64,000 nucleotides of DNA from an uncultured PS1 clade bacterium (lineage in GTDB: Bacteria; Pseudomonadota; Alphaproteobacteria; RS24): NCBI GenBank assembly GCA_902624095.1, contig CACNWB010000008.1, forward strand, positions 1-64,000, given 5' to 3'. Position 1 is the first letter of the stretch. The number at the start of each line of letters is the position of its first letter. Below, piece after piece: positions 31,361 to 40,764 of this stretch. The notes under the pieces were generated by a model. It did not search any database, was not told where the DNA came from, and worked only from the letters and a program-made list of their open reading frames with translations. The position numbers and the translations under genes are program-made.

Positions 31361-32551
31361 ATGTCGAAAATAAGAATTAGCCGAAGAAATTTTATTGCAG
31401 GTTCTGTCAGTCTGGGGCTTTCCTCCTTTGGCGCCTTTCCATCTGTTGCTTCCAGCACCAGAAAAAAAAATCGGGTTGCTGTAATATTTGAACTTTCTGG
31501 AGGTAATGATGGGCTAAACACCCACATACCTTATTCAGATGACATATATTATCGGTTGCGACCAAAGATTGGGATACGCGAGAAAGATGTTTTAAAGCTT
31601 GACGATGCGTATGGTTTTAACAAATCCATGCAAGGCATGCTCAATCTTTGGAAAAAGGACCAGATTGCTATTGTAAAAGGCTGCGGGTACGAAAACCCTT
31701 CTTTCTCTCATTTTACGTCGAATGCGTATATGCACTCCGGTGTACCAAACGGTGGGCATGTTTTGGGGTGGGTAGGCAGAGTGGCTGACGAGTTATCACC
31801 TGTATTCAGAGACAACCTAATTGTTAACATTGCCGCAAAACAATCGCCCGCCGTTGTGAGCGGGGTCCACACCCCGATAGTCTTTCAGGATCCGGATCGC
31901 TTTAGGAAATTTGAATGGATTAATAATTTTGATAATATTTCGGAATTTCATTCAGAGCCATCCAATTTATCTTTTGTTAAAAAAGTTGCAGCAAGTGCAA
32001 AACAAACCTCATTTTTGATTGACGAAGCCTGGAAAAATTTCCGTCCCACTAGCGATTACGGCATAGTTCCATTTGGACTCCAAAAAGTCGCGGCTTGCAT
32101 AAAAGCTGGCTTCGATACTCAATTATACTATGTATCGGTACCAAATAATTTATTTGATACTCATGTATCCCAAGGTCCGTTGCATTCCCGACTTCTTTCT
32201 TATGTGAGCGACACGATTAGTGGGTTTTTCGCTGATCTGGCCAATGAGGGACTAGATCAGAATGTGGTAATGCTTGTTTATTCCGAGTTTGGAAGGCGTC
32301 CCGGTGAAAATAGCAATCTTGGTACAGACCACGGAACCGCGAACGATATGTATTTAATCGGCCCCAAAGTAAGCGGGGGGGTCTATGGCTCTCCTCCGAA
32401 ATTGGATCAACTGAACCAAGATGGAAATATGAATTTCACAACCGATTTTAGGAGGGTTTACTCAACCTTGATCCGAGACTGGTTAAAATTAAAACCTGAA
32501 CGCATTCTCAGCGGCGGTTTAGATCCTATTGAGGGGATCATCTCGTCCTAA
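31361..32551 (+). CDS. DUF1501 domain protein with Tat signal
   Basis: A 396-residue protein with a twin-arginine signal (SRRNFIAGSVSLGL) showing export in folded form. DUF1501 features include VAVIFELSGGNDGLNTHIPY, a HFTSNAYMHSG region and the C-terminal FGRRPGENSNLGTDHGTANDMYLIGP with a conserved Asp-His pair, a sulfatase/phosphatase-like core. It likely acts in the periplasm with the DUF1800 partner. The actual reaction is not known. It converges on a MATE pump gene. Confidence 0.92.
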   Translation: MSKIRISRRNFIAGSVSLGLSSFGAFPSVASSTRKKNRVAVIFELSGGNDGLNTHIPYSDDIYYRLRPKIGIREKDVLKLDDAYGFNKSMQGMLNLWKKDQIAIVKGCGYENPSFSHFTSNAYMHSGVPNGGHVLGWVGRVADELSPVFRDNLIVNIAAKQSPAVVSGVHTPIVFQDPDRFRKFEWINNFDNISEFHSEPSNLSFVKKVAASAKQTSFLIDEAWKNFRPTSDYGIVPFGLQKVAACIKAGFDTQLYYVSVPNNLFDTHVSQGPLHSRLLSYVSDTISGFFADLANEGLDQNVVMLVYSEFGRRPGENSNLGTDHGTANDMYLIGPKVSGGVYGSPPKLDQLNQDGNMNFTTDFRRVYSTLIRDWLKLKPERILSGGLDPIEGIISS

Positions 32552-32626
32552 TCGGCTGGAATCTGCTTCCACATCAAGACCACCTACCTGCAACATACAA
32601 ATTATCAATTTCTGAGCAGTTCATTA

Positions 32627-34003
32627 CTAAAGCGACAATAAGCGACTTTGCGTCACTTTGTGAGGGTCCCACGCTCCTAGATAGACGGCTCCAGACACAA
32701 CTCCCGCGTAAACTGCAAAGGACATGGTTGAAACTACAAAAATTGACGAAGTGCCCATCCCAAAAGTGTCAACCGCAGTCCAAGCCGCAGTAACGACTAG
32801 GATAGACCTTATTATTTGCGCTCGAATTGGCCACTTCATTGCAGCCGCGCCCTGACTTGCAAAATATAGAACCAACCCTACCGCATACAAAGAAAAGGCC
32901 GGACCGACTATCTGAATATAACTTGTTGTTACACTTGATGCTATCGGATCTGATGTAAAGATAGGGACCCATAATCTTGTTGATAGGGCTAATACTGCCC
33001 CAACCAAACCGCAGAAAAGAGAGGCGCATGCAGCTGCATGCCATCCCATAATCTCAGCACGCCTATGGTTTCCTGCGCCAATATTGGTTCCTACTAAAGT
33101 GGTAGCCGCAGTTCCAAAAGCGAACATAATTGGCAGAACAACATATTCGATACGGGTTCCAATTCCAAATCCGGCTAGTGCGCTGGGTCCAAAGCGCCCC
33201 ACTAAGGCTGTCAGAAAGAGGATGACCGCAACGTTTAAAATTGGGTTCAAAGTTGCTGGCAAAGAAACCTTCAAAATTTCCCTGAACACACTGGCATCTA
33301 TCGCCATGCATGACTTTCGAAATCCCACCAGACACCTACCTGATTTTATCCTGAGCAACATTGCAAAGGAAATGCCCGCAGATATCACCACGTTGGAGAG
33401 CGCCGCTCCGGGAACTCCCAGCGCCGGCAGTCCGAAAGCCCCGAAAATGAAAAGCGCGGTGAGTGGGACTTGTAAAACCGATGCAAGTATCATTATCCGA
33501 GAGGGATAGGCCATGTCGCCAGCGCCGCGGAAAATAGCGCTTATTAGAGAGGACAGCCACAAGAATGTGCCGCCAATAAAAAGGATAGTGCAGTAGCCTA
33601 ACGCGGCATCGAGAATTGCGCCATCACCACCTAAAAGTGTAAGGACACTCCTCCCTAACAGCCAAAATAGAAACGCAAGAACACCCGATATCATAATCCC
33701 AAGATAAATAGCATGCCAAAGAACTTTATCCGCCCGAATCTTGTCGTCGTTACCCAACGCACGTGCAACTGCAGACGAGACACCGCCGCCGAGCGCCCCT
33801 AAAGACATGGTCTGGATTAGGATTGAAAAGGGAAAAGACAAAGCAATAGCGGCTAAAGCCACTGTGCCCAGCGTCCCGATAAGCCAAATTTCGGCGATAT
33901 TTACAAAAGCCTGAATCGTAAACGCAACGGCATTTGGGGCGGTCAGCATAAAAATCAGGGGCAAAGACCGACCATCCAATATATTTCGGGTTAAGTTATC
34001 CAA
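32627..34003 (-). CDS. MATE family efflux transporter (first copy)
   Basis: A 458-residue membrane protein with twelve predicted helices and MATE features: an N-terminal LPLIFMLTAPNAVAFTIQAFVNIAEIWLIGTLGTVALAAIALSFP and a central repeat of similar layout (SLPATLNPILNVAVILFLTALVG, then GFGIGTRIEYVVLPIMFAFGTAATTLVG). It exports drugs or metabolites using an ion gradient. The start is TTG at 34003, the only start after an upstream in-frame TAA; the ribosome site is poor. Confidence 0.88.
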   Translation of the reverse strand: MDNLTRNILDGRSLPLIFMLTAPNAVAFTIQAFVNIAEIWLIGTLGTVALAAIALSFPFSILIQTMSLGALGGGVSSAVARALGNDDKIRADKVLWHAIYLGIMISGVLAFLFWLLGRSVLTLLGGDGAILDAALGYCTILFIGGTFLWLSSLISAIFRGAGDMAYPSRIMILASVLQVPLTALFIFGAFGLPALGVPGAALSNVVISAGISFAMLLRIKSGRCLVGFRKSCMAIDASVFREILKVSLPATLNPILNVAVILFLTALVGRFGPSALAGFGIGTRIEYVVLPIMFAFGTAATTLVGTNIGAGNHRRAEIMGWHAAACASLFCGLVGAVLALSTRLWVPIFTSDPIASSVTTSYIQIVGPAFSLYAVGLVLYFASQGAAAMKWPIRAQIIRSILVVTAAWTAVDTFGMGTSSIFVVSTMSFAVYAGVVSGAVYLGAWDPHKVTQSRLLSL

Positions 34004-34026
34004 TGGAATTTTGCCAGAACGGAGCT

Positions 34027-34424
34027 CTAATTAATGTTTCGACAAGAAGGCCGAATATTCATCATCACAGTGATAGAAAAGCACATTAGCGAGACAATCA
34101 TCGTGAAAGCACGTACATATAGTATCCCATTTTGGACCTCATTCAACGAGCCAGCCATTAGATCTTCAAACCGCCACGCCCACGTGCGATAATGAAGACA
34201 GAACGCAAAGCCCCAATCCGCATAATACACCTACGCTGTGTATATTTTTCATAAGCAAACATGCGCCAGCAATTAGCAATATATCTGCGATGCAATCTGG
34301 CAAATATCTCAAAAAAATGCAGTCCGACAATTACGCTGTAGACCGTTTCCAAAACAAAGTGCACAAAGGCAAGTGCCAATATCGCGACCGCGAAAAATCT
34401 CTTAAATTTAGAGCTAAACCCCAT
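34027..34424 (-). pseudogene. Membrane-protein gene broken by two frameshifts
   Basis: Three minus-strand frames join into one plausible four-helix protein. From the ATG at 34424: AVAILALAFVHFVLETVYSVIVG up to FEIFA; then in another frame IADILLIAGACLLMKN and VGVLCGLGLCVLSSLSHVGVAV up to about 34158; then in a third frame, from about 34165 to the stop at 34027, FEDLMAGSLNEV and AFTMIVSLMCFSITVMM. Each single frame is only a partial gene. I infer a pseudogene, or sequencing errors, of an unrecognised small membrane protein. Confidence 0.5.
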
Positions 34425-34606
34425 CTAACGGTTTCTTTCTCGAGCGCAAAAACTCAGTCCTCATCCGACGTCATCGACACTGGCTTTCCAAAAAACACCA
34501 AGTAAGGACTAAAGCCAGAAATCGGCACGCTTACCTCTCCCGAGTCCCCGGAGGTATCAAGCATCAGTTTCGACCTCATTGCCTGCTCAGTTAGAGACTA
34601 GGTCAA

Positions 34607-37135
34607 TTAGTGGACGTCAAACCCGTGATAACCGCTTTGGGCAATTTGGTCACATATCTCGCGATACACGCCTACGCCGCCGACATAAGCCAGAAATGCG
34701 CGCGGCTTGCCAGGCACATTAGCCCCGACATACCAACTGTCAGCCTGCGGGTACAAAGTCATGTCTGCCATTTGAGAGGTATGCTCCGCCCATTCAATCT
34801 CAGCGGATCTTTCTGGTTCAATCCGGGTTTTTCCGTTGCTGTTCATCCAGCCGATACAATCGGCAATCCAGTCAACATGTTGTTCAATGGAAACCATCAT
34901 ATTGCTGAGAACGGATGGGCTGGAAGGCCCATTAATGGTGAACAGATTCGGGAACCCGCTTACCCCGATGCCCAGATAAGATTGTGGGCCATCAACCCAA
35001 GAATCAATCAAACGACGTCCCTTGGAGCCCCTAATATCTACCCGCAGCAAAGGGCCTGTCATAGCATCGAACCCTGTAGCAAAAATTATGGCATCAAATT
35101 CGCGCTCAGTGTCGGAAGTTTTAATTCCTTTTTCCGTGATCGTATCGATCGGCGTACGACGCAAGTTTACCAGAGATACATTATCTCGATTGTAGGTTTC
35201 GTAGTAGTTTGTATCGAGACAAGGCCGTTTGGTCCCATAAGGATGAGTATTTGGCAACAAATCTTCTCGTGTTTGTTCATCTTCTACGATACCACGAATT
35301 CGGTCGCGAATAAATTCCTGCGCGGCCTCATTAGCTTTTTCATCTGTCAGAATGTCCCCAAAAGCAAAGAAGAAGCTAGGTAAAAGTCCAGTTTCCCAAC
35401 CCGTATTAAAACGTTTCTCTCGCTCTTCGGCCGTGGCCTCCATAGCTCGATCTAGCTGAGGTTCCGGACTTATGGCTCCCAAGCGAGATTTGCGGCATTC
35501 GGCGCGGTAATCAGGATAATTGCTTTTGACAGCGTCGACTTCAGAATTCGACAAAGTCCGATTAAGAGCTGGCGTTGAGAAATTTGCCGTACGTTGGAAA
35601 ACCACAAGTTCCTCAGCCTGCTCAGCAACTATTGGAATTGTCTGAATACCTGACGATCCTGTGCCGATAACAGCAACTTTCTTGCCGCTAAAATCGACAA
35701 TATCATGCGGCCATGAGCCAGTATTATAGGTCTCGCCTTTAAAATTATCATAGCCAGGAATGTCTGGTTTCTTCGATGCTGAAAGCACACCGGAAGCCAT
35801 GATCAAATAGCGCGCGCGCACCGAATCACCATTTTCTAAAGTCACCAACCACTCGTTCGTATCATCGTCAAAATGCGCGCTGGCTACTTTCGCTTCAAAT
35901 TGAATGTCCTTTCGCAGATCAAAACGATCCGCGACGTGATTTGCATACTTCAAGAGCTCAGGTTGAGTCGCATGCTTTTCAGACCAAACCCAATCTTGCT
36001 CCAGCTCTTCAGAGAAGGAGTACGAATATGCAACGCTCTCAATATCTACGCGTGCTCCAGGATAACGGTTCCAATACCAAGTTCCGCCAACGCCCGTACC
36101 AGCTTCGAAAACACGAACATTTAACCCTTGTTCCCTAAGCTTGTGCAACTGGTACATGCCTGAGAAGCCAGCACCAACAATTACCGCATCAAACTCCTCC
36201 AAAGGGTTGAAGTGTTTCTCAATTTGAGAATTCATCCAATCAATCGCCTCAAACCCAACTGGCAGAACTTCGGCCAGTGCAATGAAGGCATGAATCTGAC
36301 GCTTAAAGTCCTTATAAATGACTTTATGACCGGCCTCTTCCAATTTCTTGGCGTAAGCTTCGCCCTCTTCTCTTAAAAGATCATATTCCGCAGTCATTAC
36401 AATGGTGGGCGCCAGACCATCAAGTTTTGCCAGATCATCAGCCAATAGAGGAGAGGCCTCTACATCGCAAAACTGATCCTCATTTGCATAGAGCGTCCAG
36501 AAGTGTTTCATCATTTTGGTTGTCAAGAAGAGCTCGCGGGAATCATCTTTCCAGCCGGCAGAGTCCATCCGGCCGTCTGTTACAGGATACATTAAAATTT
36601 GAAGGTCTACTTTTGGACCGTTTTCACGTGCGGACTTTTGCGCGACCACGGCCGAAAGATTACCCCCAGCGCTGTCTCCGCAAACAATAATAGGAAGTCT
36701 AGCTCCCGCTAATTTTTCAATATTCTCATCCACCCAGTTTAGGGCTGTATAGCAATCATTCACTGGTATAGGGAATTTGTGTTCGGGAGCCTTTCGGTAA
36801 TTAACGAGTACAACAACCGCGTTACAACGTTGGGCGATATGTCGTCCCAAACCATCATAATCATCTATATTCCCGAAAACCCAGCCTCCACCGTGATAGT
36901 ACACAATAACGGAGTTAGCGTTACCGACCGGTTTCAATACACGGCAGTCTATAGACCCACCGTCGACAGGCACTGAGACAGTATCGGAGGAAATAGATGC
37001 CGGCCCAGCTGGCAAACCCTTTACAATTTCGGAATAGGCTACGCGAGATTCCTCAGGCGACAAGGAATCCAGTGTTGGGCCGTCGTCGATAGCCATGTTT
37101 GCTAGCAAGGCCGTGGTTGCAAAATCGAAATTCAT
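34607..37135 (-). CDS. Fusion of HSL-type esterase and Baeyer-Villiger monooxygenase
   Basis: An 842-residue two-domain enzyme. Residues 1-310: an alpha/beta hydrolase of the hormone-sensitive-lipase class with HGGG (81-84), GDSAG (nucleophile Ser155), Asp252 and His282. Residues 315-842: a flavin monooxygenase with the FAD loop GAGFSG (321-326) and the NADPH loop GTGSSG (491-496). The BVMO fingerprint FxGxxxHxxxWP appears as F465-K-G467-ETY-N471-TGS-W475-P476, with Asn for His. The logical chain is ketone to ester, then hydrolysis to alcohol plus acid. A strong GGGAGG site precedes the ATG. Confidence 0.92.
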   Translation of the reverse strand: MNFDFATTALLANMAIDDGPTLDSLSPEESRVAYSEIVKGLPAGPASISSDTVSVPVDGGSIDCRVLKPVGNANSVIVYYHGGGWVFGNIDDYDGLGRHIAQRCNAVVVLVNYRKAPEHKFPIPVNDCYTALNWVDENIEKLAGARLPIIVCGDSAGGNLSAVVAQKSARENGPKVDLQILMYPVTDGRMDSAGWKDDSRELFLTTKMMKHFWTLYANEDQFCDVEASPLLADDLAKLDGLAPTIVMTAEYDLLREEGEAYAKKLEEAGHKVIYKDFKRQIHAFIALAEVLPVGFEAIDWMNSQIEKHFNPLEEFDAVIVGAGFSGMYQLHKLREQGLNVRVFEAGTGVGGTWYWNRYPGARVDIESVAYSYSFSEELEQDWVWSEKHATQPELLKYANHVADRFDLRKDIQFEAKVASAHFDDDTNEWLVTLENGDSVRARYLIMASGVLSASKKPDIPGYDNFKGETYNTGSWPHDIVDFSGKKVAVIGTGSSGIQTIPIVAEQAEELVVFQRTANFSTPALNRTLSNSEVDAVKSNYPDYRAECRKSRLGAISPEPQLDRAMEATAEEREKRFNTGWETGLLPSFFFAFGDILTDEKANEAAQEFIRDRIRGIVEDEQTREDLLPNTHPYGTKRPCLDTNYYETYNRDNVSLVNLRRTPIDTITEKGIKTSDTEREFDAIIFATGFDAMTGPLLRVDIRGSKGRRLIDSWVDGPQSYLGIGVSGFPNLFTINGPSSPSVLSNMMVSIEQHVDWIADCIGWMNSNGKTRIEPERSAEIEWAEHTSQMADMTLYPQADSWYVGANVPGKPRAFLAYVGGVGVYREICDQIAQSGYHGFDVH

Positions 37136-37356
37136 AATAATTCCTCCCCGATTATTAGAATAGTGCTAAAATGTAAAATACACACCACACGCAAGTCGGT
37201 AAAGAAATTAAAATGAGTAAATTTTCTACAAAAAAACCATTCTTGGATGCCAGAACGAGAAACTAATTGAATGAAATCTGCCTCGCTTAGACTATTGCTA
37301 AAAACCTATATTCCGATCAATATTTAATAAATATTTGATAGTTTTGGAGCGCCAGA

Positions 37357-38532
37357 ATGGATATTCGTTTATCGTCAGATGACTTAGCTTTTCAGGAAGA
37401 GGTCGAAGCCTTTCTTGACACCAGTCTCGATGACGAATTGCGGCGTGCAGGCGAATTGAGCAGTGGCATCTGCGGCGCGCATGAGCCGACCATGCGCTGG
37501 CACAGAATTTTGCACAAAAAAGGCTGGGTGGCTCCGCGCTGGCCGGTTGAGCATGGTGGCACGGGTTGGAGCGACATGCAGCACTATATCTGGTCGAGCG
37601 CATGCGCTAGGGCCCATGCGCCGCGGCTTTATCCAATGGGCCTCGGCATGATTGGTCCCACGCTGGCAGTATGCGGCACGCCAGAGCAACAGCAAGACTA
37701 TTTACCCAAGCTTTTGTCGGGCGAGCATATTTGGTGTCAGGGCTATTCCGAGCCAGGGTCAGGTTCAGATTTGGCAAGCCTGCAATGCCGCGCCGAGCGC
37801 GACGGCGACGATTTTATTGTCAATGGCACCAAAATCTGGACAAGCTTCGCCCATCACGCCAATCATATTTTCTGCCTTGTGCGCACCGACAAGAGCGGTA
37901 AGCCACAACAGGGCATTACGTTTTTGCTAATTGACATGACAACGCCAGGTGTGAGCGTGAGACCCATTGTGACATTGGCTGGTGACCACGAGGTCAATCA
38001 GGTATTTTTCGACAATGTGCGTGTGCCAGTGACGAATATTGTTGGCACAGAAAATGAGGGCTGGACAGTCGCCAAAACCTTGCTGACCTTTGAACGCTCC
38101 AGTGCCTATGCTGCGCGACTGATGATGCGGCTAGCGGAATTGCAGCCCCTAGTTGCAGCGGCAGATGAGGCTGCCCTCACCACGCGGTTTCACGATTTGG
38201 AAGTGCGCGCCAAAGCCATTGAGATGACCGAGTTTCGAATTCAAGCAACGTTGGCCGCCGGCCAATCACCGGGGGCAGCTTCTTCGCAAATGAAGATCTT
38301 GGCGACTGAAATAACCCAAGCGCTAGACGAAATTTCTATGGAAGCTTTAGGCCACCACGGTGTGCCTTGGCAGTTGGCAGCGCGAGAACCCGGCACCAAC
38401 GTAAAGGCCATTGGTGAGCCTGCTGCGCCCAAGCTGGTGGCTGATTACTTCAACAATCGGGCTGCCACAATCTATGGCGGATCCAACGAGGTTCAACGAA
38501 ACATTCTTGCAAAGGCCGAGCTTGGGCTTTAG
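37357..38532 (+). CDS. Acyl-CoA dehydrogenase family protein
   Basis: A 391-residue acyl-CoA dehydrogenase-fold flavoenzyme: N-terminal helical domain, then GYSEPGSGSDLASLQ and TKIWTSFAHHANHIFCLVRTD (flavin-binding sheet), and the C-terminal YFNNRAATIYGGSNEVQRNILAK, the usual closing motif. It oxidises an acyl-CoA or related thioester; steroid side-chain enzymes are similar. A GGAG site precedes the ATG. Base composition returns here to the richer backbone type, so I place the right edge of the AT-rich region just before this gene. Confidence 0.9.
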   Translation: MDIRLSSDDLAFQEEVEAFLDTSLDDELRRAGELSSGICGAHEPTMRWHRILHKKGWVAPRWPVEHGGTGWSDMQHYIWSSACARAHAPRLYPMGLGMIGPTLAVCGTPEQQQDYLPKLLSGEHIWCQGYSEPGSGSDLASLQCRAERDGDDFIVNGTKIWTSFAHHANHIFCLVRTDKSGKPQQGITFLLIDMTTPGVSVRPIVTLAGDHEVNQVFFDNVRVPVTNIVGTENEGWTVAKTLLTFERSSAYAARLMMRLAELQPLVAAADEAALTTRFHDLEVRAKAIEMTEFRIQATLAAGQSPGAASSQMKILATEITQALDEISMEALGHHGVPWQLAAREPGTNVKAIGEPAAPKLVADYFNNRAATIYGGSNEVQRNILAKAELGL

Positions 38533-38580
38533 CAACAAGAAACTAACACCGTGCCTCTACCACAATAAATAGGCTGCCCC

Positions 38581-39951
38581 GTGAACAAAATTGCCCCGGT
38601 AGAACCCGAAACAAATCCTAACCCGAAACTTATAATAGACCCACCTAGCTGGATGCGTTTTATCATACGCCAGGTAGGTGACAGAGCGATCAATCCCGCT
38701 AAGCGCACGCGCCGCCGAGCTCGCGCCGAAGCCGCTCGTGTAAAATCTGGTGCCCCGCATGTTGTTGAATATTTTCATCAGCTAGATGACCCTTACTCTC
38801 ACCTCACCGCCCAAGTTCTCAACAAATTTGCCGCGCGTTATGACATTGTTATCAAACCACGCCTCATTAATGCTACCGGCGGCAAAAACCAGCCGCGACT
38901 GGCCGAACTTGCCGTTTGGGCACATCGCGACGCGATGCTGATTGCCCCACATTACGAACTAAACTTCCCGCAAGATGCGCCTGAAACACCCAGCCTGGAT
39001 TTACAATCTCTAGCAAGCAATTATCTCGCCGCCCTTTCGCCGGAGGCGTTTCTAGCCGAGATTGAGGCGGTCAGCACAGCTTTATGGACAGATGATAGAG
39101 AGTTTTTTTTCCAACATGCAAACCCGAGCGCCGATGGCGAAGAAGCTAGAGCCGCAGGCTCGAAACGCTTGGCAGAGTTGAAACATTATTCAGGCGCAAC
39201 ATTTTATTATGCAGGCGAATGGTACTGGGGCGTAGATCGGTTATTTTATCTAGAGATGCGCCTTCAAGAACTGGCCGCGAATAAATCCGATTTACGCGGT
39301 TACCTTGTACCCCGTCCCGACATTGATGTGAGTGGCGTTGACGCTAGCGGGCTGACACTGGATTTCTACCCATCGCTCAACTCACCTTACACATCTATAA
39401 TTTTCGATAAAACTATTGCAGTAAAAGATACCTGCAATATTAAATTCAATCATAAACCGGTTCTACCAATGATTATGCGTGGCGTGGCGGCCACCAACAC
39501 CAAGGGCAATTATATTTTCTTCGACACCAAGCGCGAAGGTGAGTGCCTTGGTGTGCCCTTTGGCCCCATTATAACGCCCATCGGCGCACCAACGCGGTCC
39601 GCTTATGCGCTTCTGCCCTGGGCCTACGAACAGGGCAAAGACGAAGCCCTGATGAGTTCACTCTTAAGGGCGGCTTGGAGTGAGGGCATAGCATTGCACA
39701 AGAAATCAGGCATGCAACGCGCCGTGACGCGGGCGGGGCTCGACTGGAATGAGGCGTGCAAACAATTCAAGCGTGATGACTGGAAACAACTCATCGCTGG
39801 TCACCAGCACGAAATGGTAGAAAGTATGGGGCTATGGGGCGTGCCGAGTTACCGGTTAAGCGGGCCGGATGGTGAGCCCGACCTGATGGTCTGGGGCCAG
39901 GACAGGCTGTGGCTTGTCGCCGCCGAAATCAGACGCCGTGCGGGCAAGTAA
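38581..39951 (+). CDS. Double DsbA/HCCA-isomerase-like thioredoxin-fold protein
   Basis: A 456-residue protein with two thioredoxin-fold halves. Half one: VEYFHQLDDPYSHLTAQVL (about residues 60-78). Half two: LDFYPSLNSPYTSII (about 260-275) followed by an inserted helical domain and a GVPSYRLSG cis-Pro loop near residue 420. The D-PYSH and NSPYTS sites replace a Cys-x2-Cys centre, as in 2-hydroxychromene-2-carboxylate isomerases that use glutathione. The start is GTG. It follows the acyl-CoA dehydrogenase gene by 48 bases. Its true reaction is unknown. Confidence 0.72.
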   Translation: MNKIAPVEPETNPNPKLIIDPPSWMRFIIRQVGDRAINPAKRTRRRARAEAARVKSGAPHVVEYFHQLDDPYSHLTAQVLNKFAARYDIVIKPRLINATGGKNQPRLAELAVWAHRDAMLIAPHYELNFPQDAPETPSLDLQSLASNYLAALSPEAFLAEIEAVSTALWTDDREFFFQHANPSADGEEARAAGSKRLAELKHYSGATFYYAGEWYWGVDRLFYLEMRLQELAANKSDLRGYLVPRPDIDVSGVDASGLTLDFYPSLNSPYTSIIFDKTIAVKDTCNIKFNHKPVLPMIMRGVAATNTKGNYIFFDTKREGECLGVPFGPIITPIGAPTRSAYALLPWAYEQGKDEALMSSLLRAAWSEGIALHKKSGMQRAVTRAGLDWNEACKQFKRDDWKQLIAGHQHEMVESMGLWGVPSYRLSGPDGEPDLMVWGQDRLWLVAAEIRRRAGK

Positions 39952-39960
39952 AAGGGTACT

Positions 39961-40734
39961 TCAGCCCTTAGTTTTATGCCGCCCGCGCGCCTGTATGGCA
40001 AGGCGGCGTACTTCCACGCTGGCCCCCTGCACTTGCTGATTGGCCGCCCGGGTTCGGCTTGTTTCCAATTCGAGGCTTTCACCAAAATTGGTGGCATAGC
40101 CGTCATCAATCAGGGCTTTGTATTGCACCAAGGCATCGGGAAGGCAGGAGAGCATATCGTCGGCCAACTCGAAAGCTCGCGCGATTAACTCATCTTGGGG
40201 CACAATGGTGTTGATGAGCCCCCAAGCACAGGCCTGCTCAGCATCGACAAAATTGCCGGTGAGCGATATCTCCTTAGCACGCGATGGCCCCAATAGGCGC
40301 GATAGGCGCTGGCTCAATCCCCAACCCGGCAAAATGCCCACACGCGCATGCGTGTCTGCAAAGTGCGCATCGGGACTACCAATCAGCACATCGCAGGCTA
40401 GCGCCAGTTCAAAACCGCCGGTAATTGCCACGCCATTGACGGCAGCAATAGTGGGGCCTGAAAAATTCGCCAAGGCGCGCACTGGATCGCGCGCACTGGC
40501 TGATAGCGCCGCGCCGTCAGATTGCCCCAGTTCCTTGAGGTCAAGCCCAGCGGTAAAAGCGCGCGTGCCCGCACCGGTTAAAATTAAAACCCGTATATTG
40601 GCATCGGCCTCCAGCTCCTCTATCGTGGCCGCCAATTCGTCGCGCAAGGCTGCCGACAGGGCGTTCATGGCGTCGGGCCGGTTCATCGTGACAAGCGCAA
40701 CGCCGTCGCGCCTTTCGGTGAGAACGAGCGTCAT
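39961..40734 (-). CDS. Enoyl-CoA hydratase/isomerase family protein
   Basis: A 257-residue crotonase-fold protein. Oxyanion-hole segments are AFTAGLDLKEL and NGVAITGGFELALACD; the catalytic region reads FADTHARVGILPGWGLSQRLSRLLG with Asp/Glu choices that suggest hydratase or isomerase. A GGGAG site precedes the ATG at 40734. It converges on the thioredoxin-fold gene (9 bases apart) and probably belongs to fatty-acid or related acyl-CoA breakdown with the acyl-CoA dehydrogenase nearby. Confidence 0.9.
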   Translation of the reverse strand: MTLVLTERRDGVALVTMNRPDAMNALSAALRDELAATIEELEADANIRVLILTGAGTRAFTAGLDLKELGQSDGAALSASARDPVRALANFSGPTIAAVNGVAITGGFELALACDVLIGSPDAHFADTHARVGILPGWGLSQRLSRLLGPSRAKEISLTGNFVDAEQACAWGLINTIVPQDELIARAFELADDMLSCLPDALVQYKALIDDGYATNFGESLELETSRTRAANQQVQGASVEVRRLAIQARGRHKTKG

Positions 40735-40764
40735 TTATATCTCCCTTGTTTTTGCAGCAGCTGG

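Noticed and set aside
35000-35400. Long plus-strand frame opposite the BVMO part of the fusion
   Set aside because: It mirrors the coding strand of a well-supported enzyme, has no domain match and no start signal.
20970-37340. Prophage or integrative element
   Set aside because: No integrase, transposase, phage structural or transfer gene was found and no flanking repeat was seen; only the term island is supported.
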